From Massilia sp. CF038 (lineage in GTDB: Bacteria > Pseudomonadota > Gammaproteobacteria > Burkholderiales > Burkholderiaceae_D): a stretch of DNA of 64,000 bases. Numbering within the stretch: position 1 is the stretch's first letter; each line of letters starts with the position of its first letter. A model generated the notes under the pieces. That model ran no database searches and was not told the DNA's origin. It worked only from the letters and a program-made list of their open reading frames with translations. This document shows positions 1 to 7,580 of this stretch, piece after piece. The DNA lies in contig NZ_FQWU01000001.1 in assembly GCF_900129765.1 (NCBI RefSeq), positions 1,550,001 through 1,614,000 of the forward strand, given 5' to 3'. The translations under genes and the position numbers were made by a program.

Positions 1-1
1 C

Positions 2-649
2 GACAGCGCAAACGACCAGCATGGCGCTGTTGCGCGCGAGCCGGTCGTGGGCGGCCCCAGAGCGAGTTTTTACGTCAAGGAAAGTGGCCTGGCCGTCAGT
101 GCCATTGGTGTCCAGCTGCTGCCGGGCGCGGCCATGAGCCTGTTTGGCGTGAGCGCGGCCGAGCTGGCCGAGCGCCATACGCCCTTGTCGGAACTTTGGG
201 GCGCGGCAGGCCGCAGCGCGCTCGACCGGATCGCCCAGGCAGGCACGCCGCTGGCGCAATTGCGGGTGCTCGAGTGCCTGCTGGCCGAGCGCTTGCCGCG
301 CATCCGCGCCATGCATCCCGCAGTGGCGCAACTGCTGTCGCAGCCGGGCCAGCTCACCCGCATCGACACCCTGGTGCGCGACAGCCGCTACAGCCATCGC
401 GGTTTCATTGCCCTGTTTCGCGAGGCAACCGGTATGAGCCCGAAACGCTATGCCCGGCTGATGCGTTTTCGAACCGTGCTGGCGCGTTTGCGCCAGCAGC
501 CCGGCGTAGCGCTGGGCGCGCTGGCCCAAGACGCCGGCTATAGCGACCAGGCCCATATGCACAGGGAATTTCGTGCGTTTGCCGGCGTCACGCCGCGCCA
601 GTATGTGCAGCTGGACCCGGTCGAGGCGAATCACCTGGTGCTACGCTAG
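2..649 (+). CDS. AraC-family transcriptional regulator, 5' end cut by the window
   Basis: The reading frame is open from base 2, so the true start lies left of the window; a GTG at 47 is only an internal candidate. About 215 residues are visible. The last ~100 residues form an AraC-type double helix-turn-helix, with the first helix around 'RDSRYSHRGFIALFREATG' and the second around 'LAQDAGYSDQAHMHREFRAF', followed by the family's 'GVTPRQY' close. The N-terminal part resembles the DUF6597 effector domain often fused to this type of HTH, but this is a weak assignment. It is followed after 69 bp by a glyoxalase-like gene on the same strand, a common pairing that suggests a local target. The effector is unknown. 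Confidence 0.85.
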   Translation, partial: DSANDQHGAVAREPVVGGPRASFYVKESGLAVSAIGVQLLPGAAMSLFGVSAAELAERHTPLSELWGAAGRSALDRIAQAGTPLAQLRVLECLLAERLPRIRAMHPAVAQLLSQPGQLTRIDTLVRDSRYSHRGFIALFREATGMSPKRYARLMRFRTVLARLRQQPGVALGALAQDAGYSDQAHMHREFRAFAGVTPRQYVQLDPVEANHLVLR

Positions 650-718
650 GTCAAATTTATTCAATACGCCGGCGACGCGGCGCGCTACAGTGCAAGCTCC
701 CTCAGCAAGGAGAATGAC

Positions 719-1165
719 ATGATTCATGAACTGTTTGCCTACCTGTGCGTCAACGACGCGGGCAAGGCGATTGACTACTATGGCAAGGCATTTGGCGCGA
801 CCGAAAAATTCCGCCTGGTGGAGCCGGGCGGGCGCATCGGGCATGCCGAACTTGATTTCGGGCCGGTCACGCTGATGATCTCGGACGAATTTCCTGAGTG
901 CGGCATCCGTTCGCCGCTGGCGCTGGGCGGCACGGCGGTCAGCATCCATCTGCATGTGGATAATGCCGACGCCGTCATCGCGCGCGCTGTCGACGCAGGC
1001 GGCACCGTGGAGCGCCCGCCCCAGGATGAATTCTACGGCGAGCGCGGCGGGGTGGTGCGCGACCCCTTCGGACACCGCTGGAACATTGGCCACAGCATCG
1101 AAGTGCTGTCACCCGAAGAAATGCAGCGCCGCTACGATGCGCTGCTGGCTGGGGTCAAGCAATAG
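719..1165 (+). CDS. VOC/glyoxalase superfamily protein (PhnB-like)
   Basis: This 148-residue protein has the paired beta-alpha-beta-beta-beta layout of the vicinal oxygen chelate fold. It starts 'MIHELFAYLCVND' and has the typical PhnB-like elements 'AFGATEKFRL', 'GRIGHAELDFG' and a C-terminal 'VVRDPFGHRWNIG' strand. Such proteins bind a metal or small hydrophobic ligand, and many in this subfamily have no assigned reaction. The start has a good ribosome binding site (AAGGAGA, 9 bp upstream). It follows an AraC regulator on the same strand and is probably controlled by it, which is inference. I cannot name the substrate. Confidence 0.85.
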   Translation: MIHELFAYLCVNDAGKAIDYYGKAFGATEKFRLVEPGGRIGHAELDFGPVTLMISDEFPECGIRSPLALGGTAVSIHLHVDNADAVIARAVDAGGTVERPPQDEFYGERGGVVRDPFGHRWNIGHSIEVLSPEEMQRRYDALLAGVKQ

Positions 1166-1171
1166 CCGCTG

Positions 1172-1387
1172 TCAGAGCTTGGCGATCGAGACCTCGGTGG
1201 ACTTGACCAGGGCAACGACTTCGCTGCCCACTTTGAGGTCCAGGTCGTTGATTGAGCGTGTGGTGATGACGGAGGTCACGATGCCGTGCGCAGTCTCGAC
1301 ATCGACCTCCGACACGACCGACCCGGTGATGATTTCCTTGATGATGCCGCGGAACTGGTTGCGTACATTAATTTGCGTGATGGCCAT
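1172..1387 (-). CDS. Mop/TOBE-domain molybdate-binding protein
   Basis: The 71 residues match a single molybdopterin-binding (Mop/TOBE) domain: 'NQFRGIIKEI..GSVVSEVDVETA' then 'VTSVITTRSINDLDLKVGSEVVALVKSTEVSIAKL'. Mop proteins bind molybdate or tungstate as oligomers and store or buffer the oxyanion in the cytoplasm. The length is the usual one for a stand-alone Mop. It starts at ATG 1387 behind AAGGA. It lies 21 bp downstream of the class II amidotransferase gene on the same strand, so the two may be co-transcribed. No molybdate transporter is in the window. Its stop is 6 bp from the end of the convergent glyoxalase-like gene. Confidence 0.88.
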   Translation of the reverse strand: MAITQINVRNQFRGIIKEIITGSVVSEVDVETAHGIVTSVITTRSINDLDLKVGSEVVALVKSTEVSIAKL

Positions 1388-1408
1388 GGTAAGTCCTTGT
1401 GTGACAGC

Positions 1409-2224
1409 TTAGTAGCTGATGGGTAGGCCGCTGAAAGCGGAAATCGGTTCATTGCCCAGGGTATAGGGCGCGCCGTGCACAAACATTTTCAGTTCGCCTC
1501 GCTGGAAGGCCAGCCACGCTTCGCCGGTGGTCAGCGGTGCGGTGGCGATGACGGCCATGCGGTCGTCCAGATGGTTGTGCTGGCTGAAATTGATGGCCAG
1601 ATCGCAATCGATCAAGCGCGCATCGCGGAAAGGGTATTCGCGCACCACGTAGTGCAGGGCAGTGGAGCAGTGGGCGAAGAACAGCTCGCCGTCCGACAAT
1701 ATGAAGTTGAAGCTGCCGTAGCTGGCAATCTCGCTGGCGATGTCGGCCACGGCGGCAAACAGGTCCGAACGGGCGGGTGCGCCGCGCGGATAGCGCTGCA
1801 GCAAGGCCGACAGCAAGTGGCAAAAGGCGCGTTCGCTGTCGGTTTCGCCCAGCGCGCTGTAGTGGGGCGTGTGGACCGGGTAATACTCCTTCAGGTCGCC
1901 ATTGTGCGCAAACGACCAGGTTTTGCCCCACAGCGTACGTGTGAACGGGTGGCTGTTCTCGGGCGTAGTGCGGCCCTGGGTGGCCTTGCGGATATGCGCC
2001 ACCACATTGCGCGCCCGCTTGGGGGCCTGGCGGATGCTGGCGGCCAGGGGCGAGTCAGATGAAGCTTGCAAGTCGGTAATCAGGTGGCAGCCGGCCGCAT
2101 CATGGAAGGCGATGCCCCAGCCGTCGGAGTGCTCGGCCGTGCGGCCGCCGCGCTCGGCAAAGCCGGCGAAGCTGAAGCCCAGTCCCGCTGGCTTGCTGCT
2201 GTTCATTCCCAAAAGCTGGCACAT
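1409..2224 (-). CDS. class II glutamine amidotransferase (YafJ-like)
   Basis: The start at 2224 is chosen because it places Cys at position 2 ('MCQLLGMNSS'). In this N-terminal-nucleophile family the initiator Met is removed and Cys becomes the catalytic nucleophile. An upstream in-frame extension exists but would bury the Cys. The 271-residue protein has the GATase_2 signatures 'SDGWGIAFHD', 'VVAHIRKATQG' and 'NSHPFTRTLWGKTWSFAHNGDLKEY', which together bind glutamine. It would release ammonia from glutamine, but no synthase partner domain is present, as in E. coli YafJ. The acceptor substrate is unknown. It sits directly upstream of the Mop gene. Confidence 0.88.
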   Translation of the reverse strand: MCQLLGMNSSKPAGLGFSFAGFAERGGRTAEHSDGWGIAFHDAAGCHLITDLQASSDSPLAASIRQAPKRARNVVAHIRKATQGRTTPENSHPFTRTLWGKTWSFAHNGDLKEYYPVHTPHYSALGETDSERAFCHLLSALLQRYPRGAPARSDLFAAVADIASEIASYGSFNFILSDGELFFAHCSTALHYVVREYPFRDARLIDCDLAINFSQHNHLDDRMAVIATAPLTTGEAWLAFQRGELKMFVHGAPYTLGNEPISAFSGLPISY

Positions 2225-2373
2225 GATGACTCCTTTCAATCTGGAATCGATCATAGAAGCGTCCGCCAGCGCCGTGAACGAATGTTTTCGAGAATGGATA
2301 TAGCAAATGCTTCCTTGGGCGCGGCGCGAAGCTCGCATAGACTGGCCGCAGTCCATTGCCCACGAGGTGTGTT

Positions 2374-3243
2374 GTGTCTTATCCCGCTTTGATCGCCTAC
2401 CTGGCACGCTTGTCCGATCCGACAGGCGCGCCGTCCACCCTGTGGTTGAACCCGCAAGGCCAGGCCGAAGGCCGCTTCTTTAATTGCACGCTGACCAGTG
2501 CCTTCCAGCCCGTGCGCGATGTGGCCAGCGGCGAGTTGCGCGCCTACGAGGCCGTCGCCCGCAACGCCGAACCGGCCGACGAGAGCCCCTCGCTGTGGCG
2601 CCAGCTGGACCATGCCGCCAGCGATGATGAGTCGGTCGAACTGGACCGCCTGTGCCGGATGCTGCACGCCATCAATTTCTTCCGTCAGGCCGACGGCAAG
2701 CAAACTGATTTGTACCTGAGCGTGCATGACCGTTTGCTCAGTGCGGTGAGCATCAATCACGGCCACGCGTTTCGCCGCATCCTTGATGCGCTGGGCTTGC
2801 CTGCTGACCGTGTGGTGCTGCAATTGCCAGCGGTCAGTCCCAACCAGCGCTGGCTGCTCAATTACGTCACGGACAATTACAAGCGCAATGGTTTCCGTAT
2901 GGCGCTCAACCTGACTGCGCCCGAGCGCGCCACCGAATTGCTGACGCAGGTGCAGCCCGCCGCCTTGCGCATCGATGCCGACAAGGTCAGCGATGACGAC
3001 ACCCTGGCGCGCCTGATCACGCTGGCGCACAAGCATGAGGTGAACCTGATCGTGCGCAAAGTGCAAACGCTGGAAACCATCGGCCAGCTGGTGAGGATCT
3101 CGGGCGCGCTGGGTTTGCCCGTGCAAGCTCAGGGTTACGCGATTGCGCCGCCGCGCGAAAGCATCATCGGCGACGCGCTGCTGCAAAAAAACACGCCACC
3201 GGACCTGGAGGTGCGGTGGCGTGCGACAAGCAGTGATGCCTGA
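2374..3243 (+). CDS. degenerate EAL-domain protein (probable non-catalytic c-di-GMP-type protein)
   Basis: I take GTG 2374 as the start because GAGG lies 6 bp upstream; the frame is open a little further. The 289 residues follow the EAL fold order: 'SAFQPVRDVASGELRAYEAVAR' (EAL reads EAV), 'DLYLSVHDRLLS', 'DRVVLQLPAVS', 'AALRIDADKV' and a C-terminal 'AQGYAIAPP'. The DDFGTG metal-binding loop is missing, and the family's Asn and second Glu ligands are replaced by Ser and Gln/Val. It is therefore unlikely to hydrolyse c-di-GMP and may act as a binding or signalling partner. The last 20 codons contain the neighbour operon's terminator on the opposite strand. Confidence 0.75.
   Translation: MSYPALIAYLARLSDPTGAPSTLWLNPQGQAEGRFFNCTLTSAFQPVRDVASGELRAYEAVARNAEPADESPSLWRQLDHAASDDESVELDRLCRMLHAINFFRQADGKQTDLYLSVHDRLLSAVSINHGHAFRRILDALGLPADRVVLQLPAVSPNQRWLLNYVTDNYKRNGFRMALNLTAPERATELLTQVQPAALRIDADKVSDDDTLARLITLAHKHEVNLIVRKVQTLETIGQLVRISGALGLPVQAQGYAIAPPRESIIGDALLQKNTPPDLEVRWRATSSDA
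3185..3223 (-). terminator. intrinsic terminator for the PspA-like/DUF2491 operon, inside the EAL gene
   Basis: Read on the minus strand, a perfect 10-bp stem (CACGCCACCG / CGGTGGCGTG) with a 12-nt loop is followed by seven T's (the A-run 3185-3191 on the plus strand). It lies about 60 bp past the stop of the PspA-like gene and ends that operon. It is embedded in the last codons of the convergent EAL-type gene. Confidence 0.85.
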
Positions 3244-3285
3244 AAAGTCAGGGGCCCGGCACTTGCATGCCAGGCCCGCTTTCCT

Positions 3286-4050
3286 TTAAGCGGTTTTGGC
3301 GGCGGACAGGCGCTTCAGGCGTTCCAGCGCGGTTTCGCCAGCCTTGTCGTCCTGAGCGACCGACTTGCGGATCGCGTCCAGTTCGGCCTTCTGGTCGAGC
3401 GGCTTCTGGCCGATGTCGGCCACGATGCGCAGTCCCTCGGCTTCGCTGCTGACCTTCTGGGCCCGGCGGGTCAGGGCGTTCAGGGCAGTCGAGTTGCCTT
3501 TCATGCCGGACAGGCCGGACAGCTGGGCTTGACGCTCCATGCGCATTTCCTGCAGGTCTTTCTGGGCCTTGGCAGCAGCCAGTTGCTGCATTGCCTTTTT
3601 GGCTTGCGCATCGAACTCGGACAGCTGCTGGCTCAGCGCATCGATGATTTTTTGCAGTTCATCCATGTACGCCTTGGCATCGGCTTCTTCCTGGATTTCC
3701 TGCGGCAGGCGGCTCTTGTTCGCTTCCAGTTCGTCGCAGAACATGGTCACGGTCGCTTCCGAAATGCTGCCGGCAGCCAGACGCTCGGCCAGTTTTTCGG
3801 TGGCTTTCTCGTCGTTCTCGATCAGATTGCGCAGATTGACCACGTCCTGATGTTCTTTTTCAAAGGACGAACGGGCCGAGGCCAGCACTTGCGCGGTTTC
3901 GCGCAGGGTATCAGCCAGGCGGTCGCGGTCGGCTTCGGTCGCCGTTTCAGGGTCGAAGTTGGCGATGGTTTCCGAAATACGGTCACCCAGCACGCCGAAA
4001 TGCTTCGAAATCAGTCGTGCGGTCAGTCCCCATCCACTTGCGTTGCTCAT
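3286..4050 (-). CDS. PspA/IM30-like coiled-coil protein (YjfJ-like)
   Basis: The 254 residues are almost entirely charged helix with heptad-like spacing ('LASARSSFEKEHQDVVNLRNLIENDEKATEKLAERL', 'KAYMDELQKIIDALSQQLSEFDAQAKKAMQQLAAAKAQKDLQ'), with no signal peptide or membrane segment. This resembles the PspA/IM30 (ESCRT-III-like) family, and in particular YjfJ, because the next gene upstream encodes a DUF2491 protein like YjfK. Such proteins bind membranes and respond to envelope damage. It is the last gene of a three-gene minus-strand run and is followed by an intrinsic terminator. The RBS is AGGGA. Function by family context; moderate certainty. Confidence 0.7.
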   Translation of the reverse strand: MSNASGWGLTARLISKHFGVLGDRISETIANFDPETATEADRDRLADTLRETAQVLASARSSFEKEHQDVVNLRNLIENDEKATEKLAERLAAGSISEATVTMFCDELEANKSRLPQEIQEEADAKAYMDELQKIIDALSQQLSEFDAQAKKAMQQLAAAKAQKDLQEMRMERQAQLSGLSGMKGNSTALNALTRRAQKVSSEAEGLRIVADIGQKPLDQKAELDAIRKSVAQDDKAGETALERLKRLSAAKTA

Positions 4051-4097
4051 TTTAGAATCCCTTTCAATTATTAGAAAACTGCCTTCACTCGTATCGT

Positions 4098-4883
4098 TTA
4101 TTGCAAAACGATGCGTTCTTGCTCCATCGGTATCCCGATCACAAAATCGACATGGATACCGCGTTTCGACGTATCACCGTTGACGCTGTCGATGATTTCC
4201 GTCGTGATAATCAGGTATTCGCGTCCGCCGCCGGCCAGTTCCCGCACATACGGCATGTAATACATTTCCTGCTTCAAGCCTTGCATGCCGCCGGCGTCAT
4301 CAATCCGCGTTTCCTTGCCAAAGAAGGGGGGCACAAAGTCCGCGTCGGTGTTGCCAGCATCGCGCATGTAATCGATGCGGTCGCTGTCGCCAAATACTGC
4401 GCTCAGTTCCGCTTCGCTCAGCGTATCGGCCAGCTGCTCGCGCCACAGGGTGTAGGACCGGTCGCCCAGGCCGGCACCGCCGACACCGGTGTACGCATCC
4501 TGGTCTTCCGCCGTTTCCGGCACCACCCGCGCCAGCTGGGTGCAGTACATGATCTCGGCAATATCGCCGTCGGGTTCGGCATACACTTGCAAAAACTTTT
4601 CGTCGGCATTCTGGTCGCCTGTGGCCAAATAGAAACGGAACAAGGCGCCATCGAGGTTCAGCTTGATCTGCGAAACCGCCAGCACGCGGTTGTCGCCATC
4701 GGCCGGCATGGCGATCAGGGAACCGTTGGTCTGTGCGCGGATCACCGAGCCTTTTTGCATTTGCACCACGCTGCCGATGCGGGCGCCCATCGGCAAACCT
4801 TCATCTTCGCGGCGCGCCTTGCCATCCATGCCGTGCTTGCCGGCCATGCCGCGCATATAACTGAATACATTCTTCCAAGCCAT
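4098..4883 (-). CDS. DUF2491 family protein (YjfK-like)
   Basis: The start at 4883 gives a 261-residue protein, 'MAWKNVFSYMRGMAGKHG...', matching the usual length of DUF2491 (YjfK) proteins. Typical parts are 'GLPMGARIGSVVQM', 'FLQVYAEPDGDIAEIMYC', 'YTLWREQLADTLSEAEL' and 'EYLIITTEIIDSVNGDTSKRGIHVDFVIGI'. It is cytoplasmic by sequence, and no enzymatic motif is known. Its ATG comes one base after the TGA of the upstream Ser-rich protein, so translation is probably coupled. In enterobacteria yjfK sits beside the PspA-like yjfJ, as here, which supports a shared membrane-stress role (inference). Confidence 0.8.
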   Translation of the reverse strand: MAWKNVFSYMRGMAGKHGMDGKARREDEGLPMGARIGSVVQMQKGSVIRAQTNGSLIAMPADGDNRVLAVSQIKLNLDGALFRFYLATGDQNADEKFLQVYAEPDGDIAEIMYCTQLARVVPETAEDQDAYTGVGGAGLGDRSYTLWREQLADTLSEAELSAVFGDSDRIDYMRDAGNTDADFVPPFFGKETRIDDAGGMQGLKQEMYYMPYVRELAGGGREYLIITTEIIDSVNGDTSKRGIHVDFVIGIPMEQERIVLQ

Positions 4884-4884
4884 C

Positions 4885-5685
4885 TCAATTCCGATCAAAG
4901 GTGTAATTTGCCGAGCTCGGTGCGCTGCCCCGACGCAGGAATTTCCAGCCGAAGTAGAGCGCCCAACCCACCACCGCAATAATCATCAGCCAGGCGAAGG
5001 TGCGCAGCACGGACATGAAGAAGGAGCCGCCACCGGGGGGCGCGGCCACGGCGCCACTGCCATTGCCGTTGCCTGGGTAACCATTGGCTTGCGCATGCGA
5101 CGGGCTCATGGCGCGGCCGAGCAGGAAACCAGTGAGAATATTGCCGAAACCGCCGCCGCCATTGCCGTTGTTAATGATGATCGGCGCGGACGTCGGACCG
5201 TAGCCTGGCTGCGCGCCGCCATTGCCGCCATTGCCGCCGTATGAAGGCGAGGGCACAGGCGCGGGTGGCGGCGCGTTGCGGGCTTGCTCGGCGGCCTTGC
5301 GTTCATCCAGGGTGCGCAGGGCGTTGGCTTGCGAGTCGCCCTTGCTCAAGCCTTGCGACAAGGCCGAGTTCGACTTTTGCGGTGCGGCGCTGCTGTCCTG
5401 GCGCGGGGCGGTGCTGCCGAAGGACCCGAAGCCGCCGCTGCGGGAAGGTGCCGGTGCTGCCGACGGCGCGCTCGGTGGTGGCGCCGGCGTGCTGCTGCGG
5501 CCGCCAAACGAGCCAAAACTGCGGCTCGGCGACGACGGACTGCGACTGGGACTTGCGGACGAGGATTTTCCAGAGGAAAATCCGCTCTTGAACGAGCTCG
5601 AGTTAGAAGGCCGCGCCACCGCAACGTCGGTGACGACGGGCAGCATCAAAGCGAGCAACAGCGCAATCTTGAAGGACTTCATCAT
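4885..5685 (-). CDS. Ser/Pro/Gly-rich exported membrane protein, function unknown
   Basis: Starting at ATG 5685 (a second ATG follows directly), the 266-residue protein has an N-terminal signal segment 'FKIALLLALMLPVVTDVAVA', then a long low-complexity region rich in Ser, Pro, Gly and Asn with repeated 'FGSFG' blocks. Near the C-terminus is one membrane helix ('TFAWLMIIAVVGWALYFGW') followed by a short basic tail. I do not recognise the family. It is the first gene of the operon with DUF2491 and the PspA-like gene and overlaps neither. The low-complexity region suggests a flexible periplasmic domain anchored at both ends. The ribosome site is weak. Confidence 0.65.
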   Translation of the reverse strand: MMKSFKIALLLALMLPVVTDVAVARPSNSSSFKSGFSSGKSSSASPSRSPSSPSRSFGSFGGRSSTPAPPPSAPSAAPAPSRSGGFGSFGSTAPRQDSSAAPQKSNSALSQGLSKGDSQANALRTLDERKAAEQARNAPPPAPVPSPSYGGNGGNGGAQPGYGPTSAPIIINNGNGGGGFGNILTGFLLGRAMSPSHAQANGYPGNGNGSGAVAAPPGGGSFFMSVLRTFAWLMIIAVVGWALYFGWKFLRRGSAPSSANYTFDRN

Positions 5686-5766
5686 TTTGGAGCCGTTAGT
5701 AAAGGTTGAAATAAGAATAACTGCATAAATGGTGCCATGCACCGGTAAAAAAAGGCAAGATCTACC

Positions 5767-6258
5767 ATGACGCGACGTTACCTCGACATGAACCAGCATG
5801 ATGCGCTTTACACCGTGGCGCGCCGCTATCCTGGCGGGCTGGAAGTGCTCGCCAAAGACATTGGCATCTCAGTCAATGTACTGCGCAACAAACTTTCCCC
5901 TACTATTGCTTCGCACTATCCCTCGTTTGAAGAAGTGTCGATCATCGTTGAACACTGCCACAAGGCTGGCGTTGCTGATTCGCATATGCCGCTGCATGCG
6001 ATGCTGGCCCGCCACGGCCTGGCTGCCTTCGTCATTCCCAAACCCGAACTGGCCGCCCGCGACGACTTGTCGCAAACGGTGTGCCGCGTCATGAGCGAAG
6101 TGGGCGCTGTGGCTGAAGCGGTGTCCACGGCCTTGCTCGACGGCGTGGTCACCGTTGCCGAGGCCGACCTGATCGAGCGTGAATTCCACTCGGCCCTGTC
6201 GGCCCTGGGCGAATGGCGCGCCCGCCTGCGCCTGAAAGCTGGCGTGGACCCGATCTGA
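5767..6258 (+). CDS. phage CII-like regulatory protein
   Basis: This 163-residue protein begins 'MNQHDALYTVARRYPGGLEVLAKDIGISVNVLRNKLSP' (second ATG at 5788; first ATG 5767), which is the helix-turn-helix opening of the phage regulatory protein CII family (PF06892). The rest is helical, ending 'LSALGEWRARLRLKAGVDPI'. In this family several members are chromosomal and not in prophages. No other phage gene is nearby. It is divergent from the Ser-rich/DUF2491/PspA-like operon, with 81 bp between them, so it may regulate that operon (inference). Its stop codon touches the stop of the convergent membrane protein. Confidence 0.7.
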   Translation: MTRRYLDMNQHDALYTVARRYPGGLEVLAKDIGISVNVLRNKLSPTIASHYPSFEEVSIIVEHCHKAGVADSHMPLHAMLARHGLAAFVIPKPELAARDDLSQTVCRVMSEVGAVAEAVSTALLDGVVTVAEADLIEREFHSALSALGEWRARLRLKAGVDPI

Positions 6259-6675
6259 TCAGCGCGACGGCGTGCTGCGCTGTGGCGCAGGGCGCAGCGA
6301 TTTCAGGAACAGGCCCAGGCCGCCAAAGGCCAGCGTGACGATGCAAATCAGTTCGAAAGCGGACATGGTGCGCAAATTCATGCTGACCGACGAGATCACG
6401 CCAAACACCAGGGCGCCGAACGAGCCAATTGCCACCAGCCAGCCCAGGTAGTTTTTGGCGTTGTAAAACACCATGGCGATGCCGATGATGAGTGGAATCA
6501 TGATCATGCCGCCAGTGACGCCGTAGCCGCCGCCAATGCCGAACAGGCGCGAGCTCAGTCCGAAATTGGAACTGACGACGATCCCGTTGAGCAGCAGGTA
6601 AAAGCCGCCGCACATCATGATCAGGCCGAGGAAAAATTGACCGCTACCGCCGCTGGTTCCGCCTGCTCCGTTCAT
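6259..6675 (-). CDS. small integral membrane protein, unknown
   Basis: ATG 6675 is preferred because an AAAGGGA ribosome site precedes it by 7 bp; this gives 138 residues. A Gly/Ser-rich N-terminus is followed by four hydrophobic segments ('FFLGLIMMCGGFYLLLNGIVV', 'GGMIMIPLIIGIAMVFY', 'YLGWLVAIGSFGALVFGVISSV', 'AFELICIVTLAFGGLGLFL') and a short basic tail. I do not recognise a named family. It lies in the same neighbourhood as the PspA-like/DUF2491 operon but is separated from it by the opposite-strand CII-like gene. Its stop is directly adjacent to that gene's stop in the palindrome TGATCA. Confidence 0.7.
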   Translation of the reverse strand: MNGAGGTSGGSGQFFLGLIMMCGGFYLLLNGIVVSSNFGLSSRLFGIGGGYGVTGGMIMIPLIIGIAMVFYNAKNYLGWLVAIGSFGALVFGVISSVSMNLRTMSAFELICIVTLAFGGLGLFLKSLRPAPQRSTPSR

Positions 6676-6734
6676 TGGAAAATCCCTTTTCTGGTTCGTT
6701 AGTGCCGACATTTTAGCAAAAAATATTATTAGTA

Positions 6735-7544
6735 ATGCATCATTTGATGCAGCAGACGAAGAGTAAAGCTTTGATCAATTCAGTACCACGGTTATTTTCT
6801 GGGCGCATTACCGCGCTTGTGTTCATTTTAATAAGTGGGGCCGCGCAGGCGAAATTGCTGCCGACGCTGCCGCCAGCCGACTTCACCCAGTGTAAGCAGT
6901 TTTTCGCCGGGGGCAAGGTACCGGTGTTCCAGGCGCGCAGTCCGGCCAAGGCGCGCCCGCTCTGTTACGACGCGTTTGCGGTGCTCCATTCAGGTACCAC
7001 CAGAACGCCCCTGTATGTGGCAGAACGCATCAACAAGTCGACGCTGCAGGACGCCGCTGGCGAAAAGCGCAGTAATCGTTTTTTTGCCGATGCGCGCCTG
7101 CCGGCCTCGGAGCGGGCCGCACTCGACGACTACAAGGGTAGCGGGTACGCCCGCGGGCATATGGCGCCGGCGGCGAACATGGCCAACCCGGAAGCGATGG
7201 CGCAGAGTTTTTCGCTGGCGAACATGGTGCCGCAGGCGCCGCGCAATAACTCCGGCCCCTGGGCCGGGATCGAAAAAGCCACCCGCAAGTACGCCATGCG
7301 TGCCAGTGGCGACGTGTATGTCATCACCGGACCGGTGTTTGACGAATCGGCTGAAGTGATTGGGCCAAATCGGGTGCGGGTGCCCCGTTATCTGTTCAAG
7401 CTGGTGTACGACCCGGTGGCGCAGCGGGCATGGGCGCATTGGCTGGAAAATACCGAGCAGGCGCGCATCGGGCGCCCGATTGAGTATGCGGAGCTGGTGC
7501 GGCGCACCGGCATCGAGTTTTTGCCGGGGCTGACGATACGATAA
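6735..7544 (+). CDS. secreted DNA/RNA non-specific endonuclease (NUC1 family)
   Basis: The 269-residue protein has a signal peptide ending near 'SGAAQA' (residue ~40) and a mature domain with the NUC1 signature 'YARGHMAPAANMA', in which His is the general base. The Mg-ligand Asn region is 'SLANMVPQAPRNNSGPWAGIE'. It also has 'DVYVITGPVF' and 'VPRYLFKLVYD' strands typical of this family. The first position of the usual DRGH is Ala. It would cut single- and double-stranded DNA and RNA in the periplasm or outside the cell, for nutrient use or defence. The promoter region is AT-rich ('AAAAAATATTATTAG' before the ATG). It appears to be a single-gene unit. Confidence 0.9.
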   Translation: MHHLMQQTKSKALINSVPRLFSGRITALVFILISGAAQAKLLPTLPPADFTQCKQFFAGGKVPVFQARSPAKARPLCYDAFAVLHSGTTRTPLYVAERINKSTLQDAAGEKRSNRFFADARLPASERAALDDYKGSGYARGHMAPAANMANPEAMAQSFSLANMVPQAPRNNSGPWAGIEKATRKYAMRASGDVYVITGPVFDESAEVIGPNRVRVPRYLFKLVYDPVAQRAWAHWLENTEQARIGRPIEYAELVRRTGIEFLPGLTIR

Positions 7545-7580
7545 GGAGTGCGGTTGCCGCGCCCGCCCACGGCGGCAAGA

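Noticed and set aside
5767-6258. Prophage remnant suggested by the CII-like protein
   Set aside because: No other phage gene, integrase or attachment repeat is nearby; the family also occurs as ordinary chromosomal regulators.
7551-7576. Hairpin TTGCCGC...GCGGCAA after the nuclease gene
   Set aside because: No T-tract follows on either strand, so it is not supported as an intrinsic terminator.
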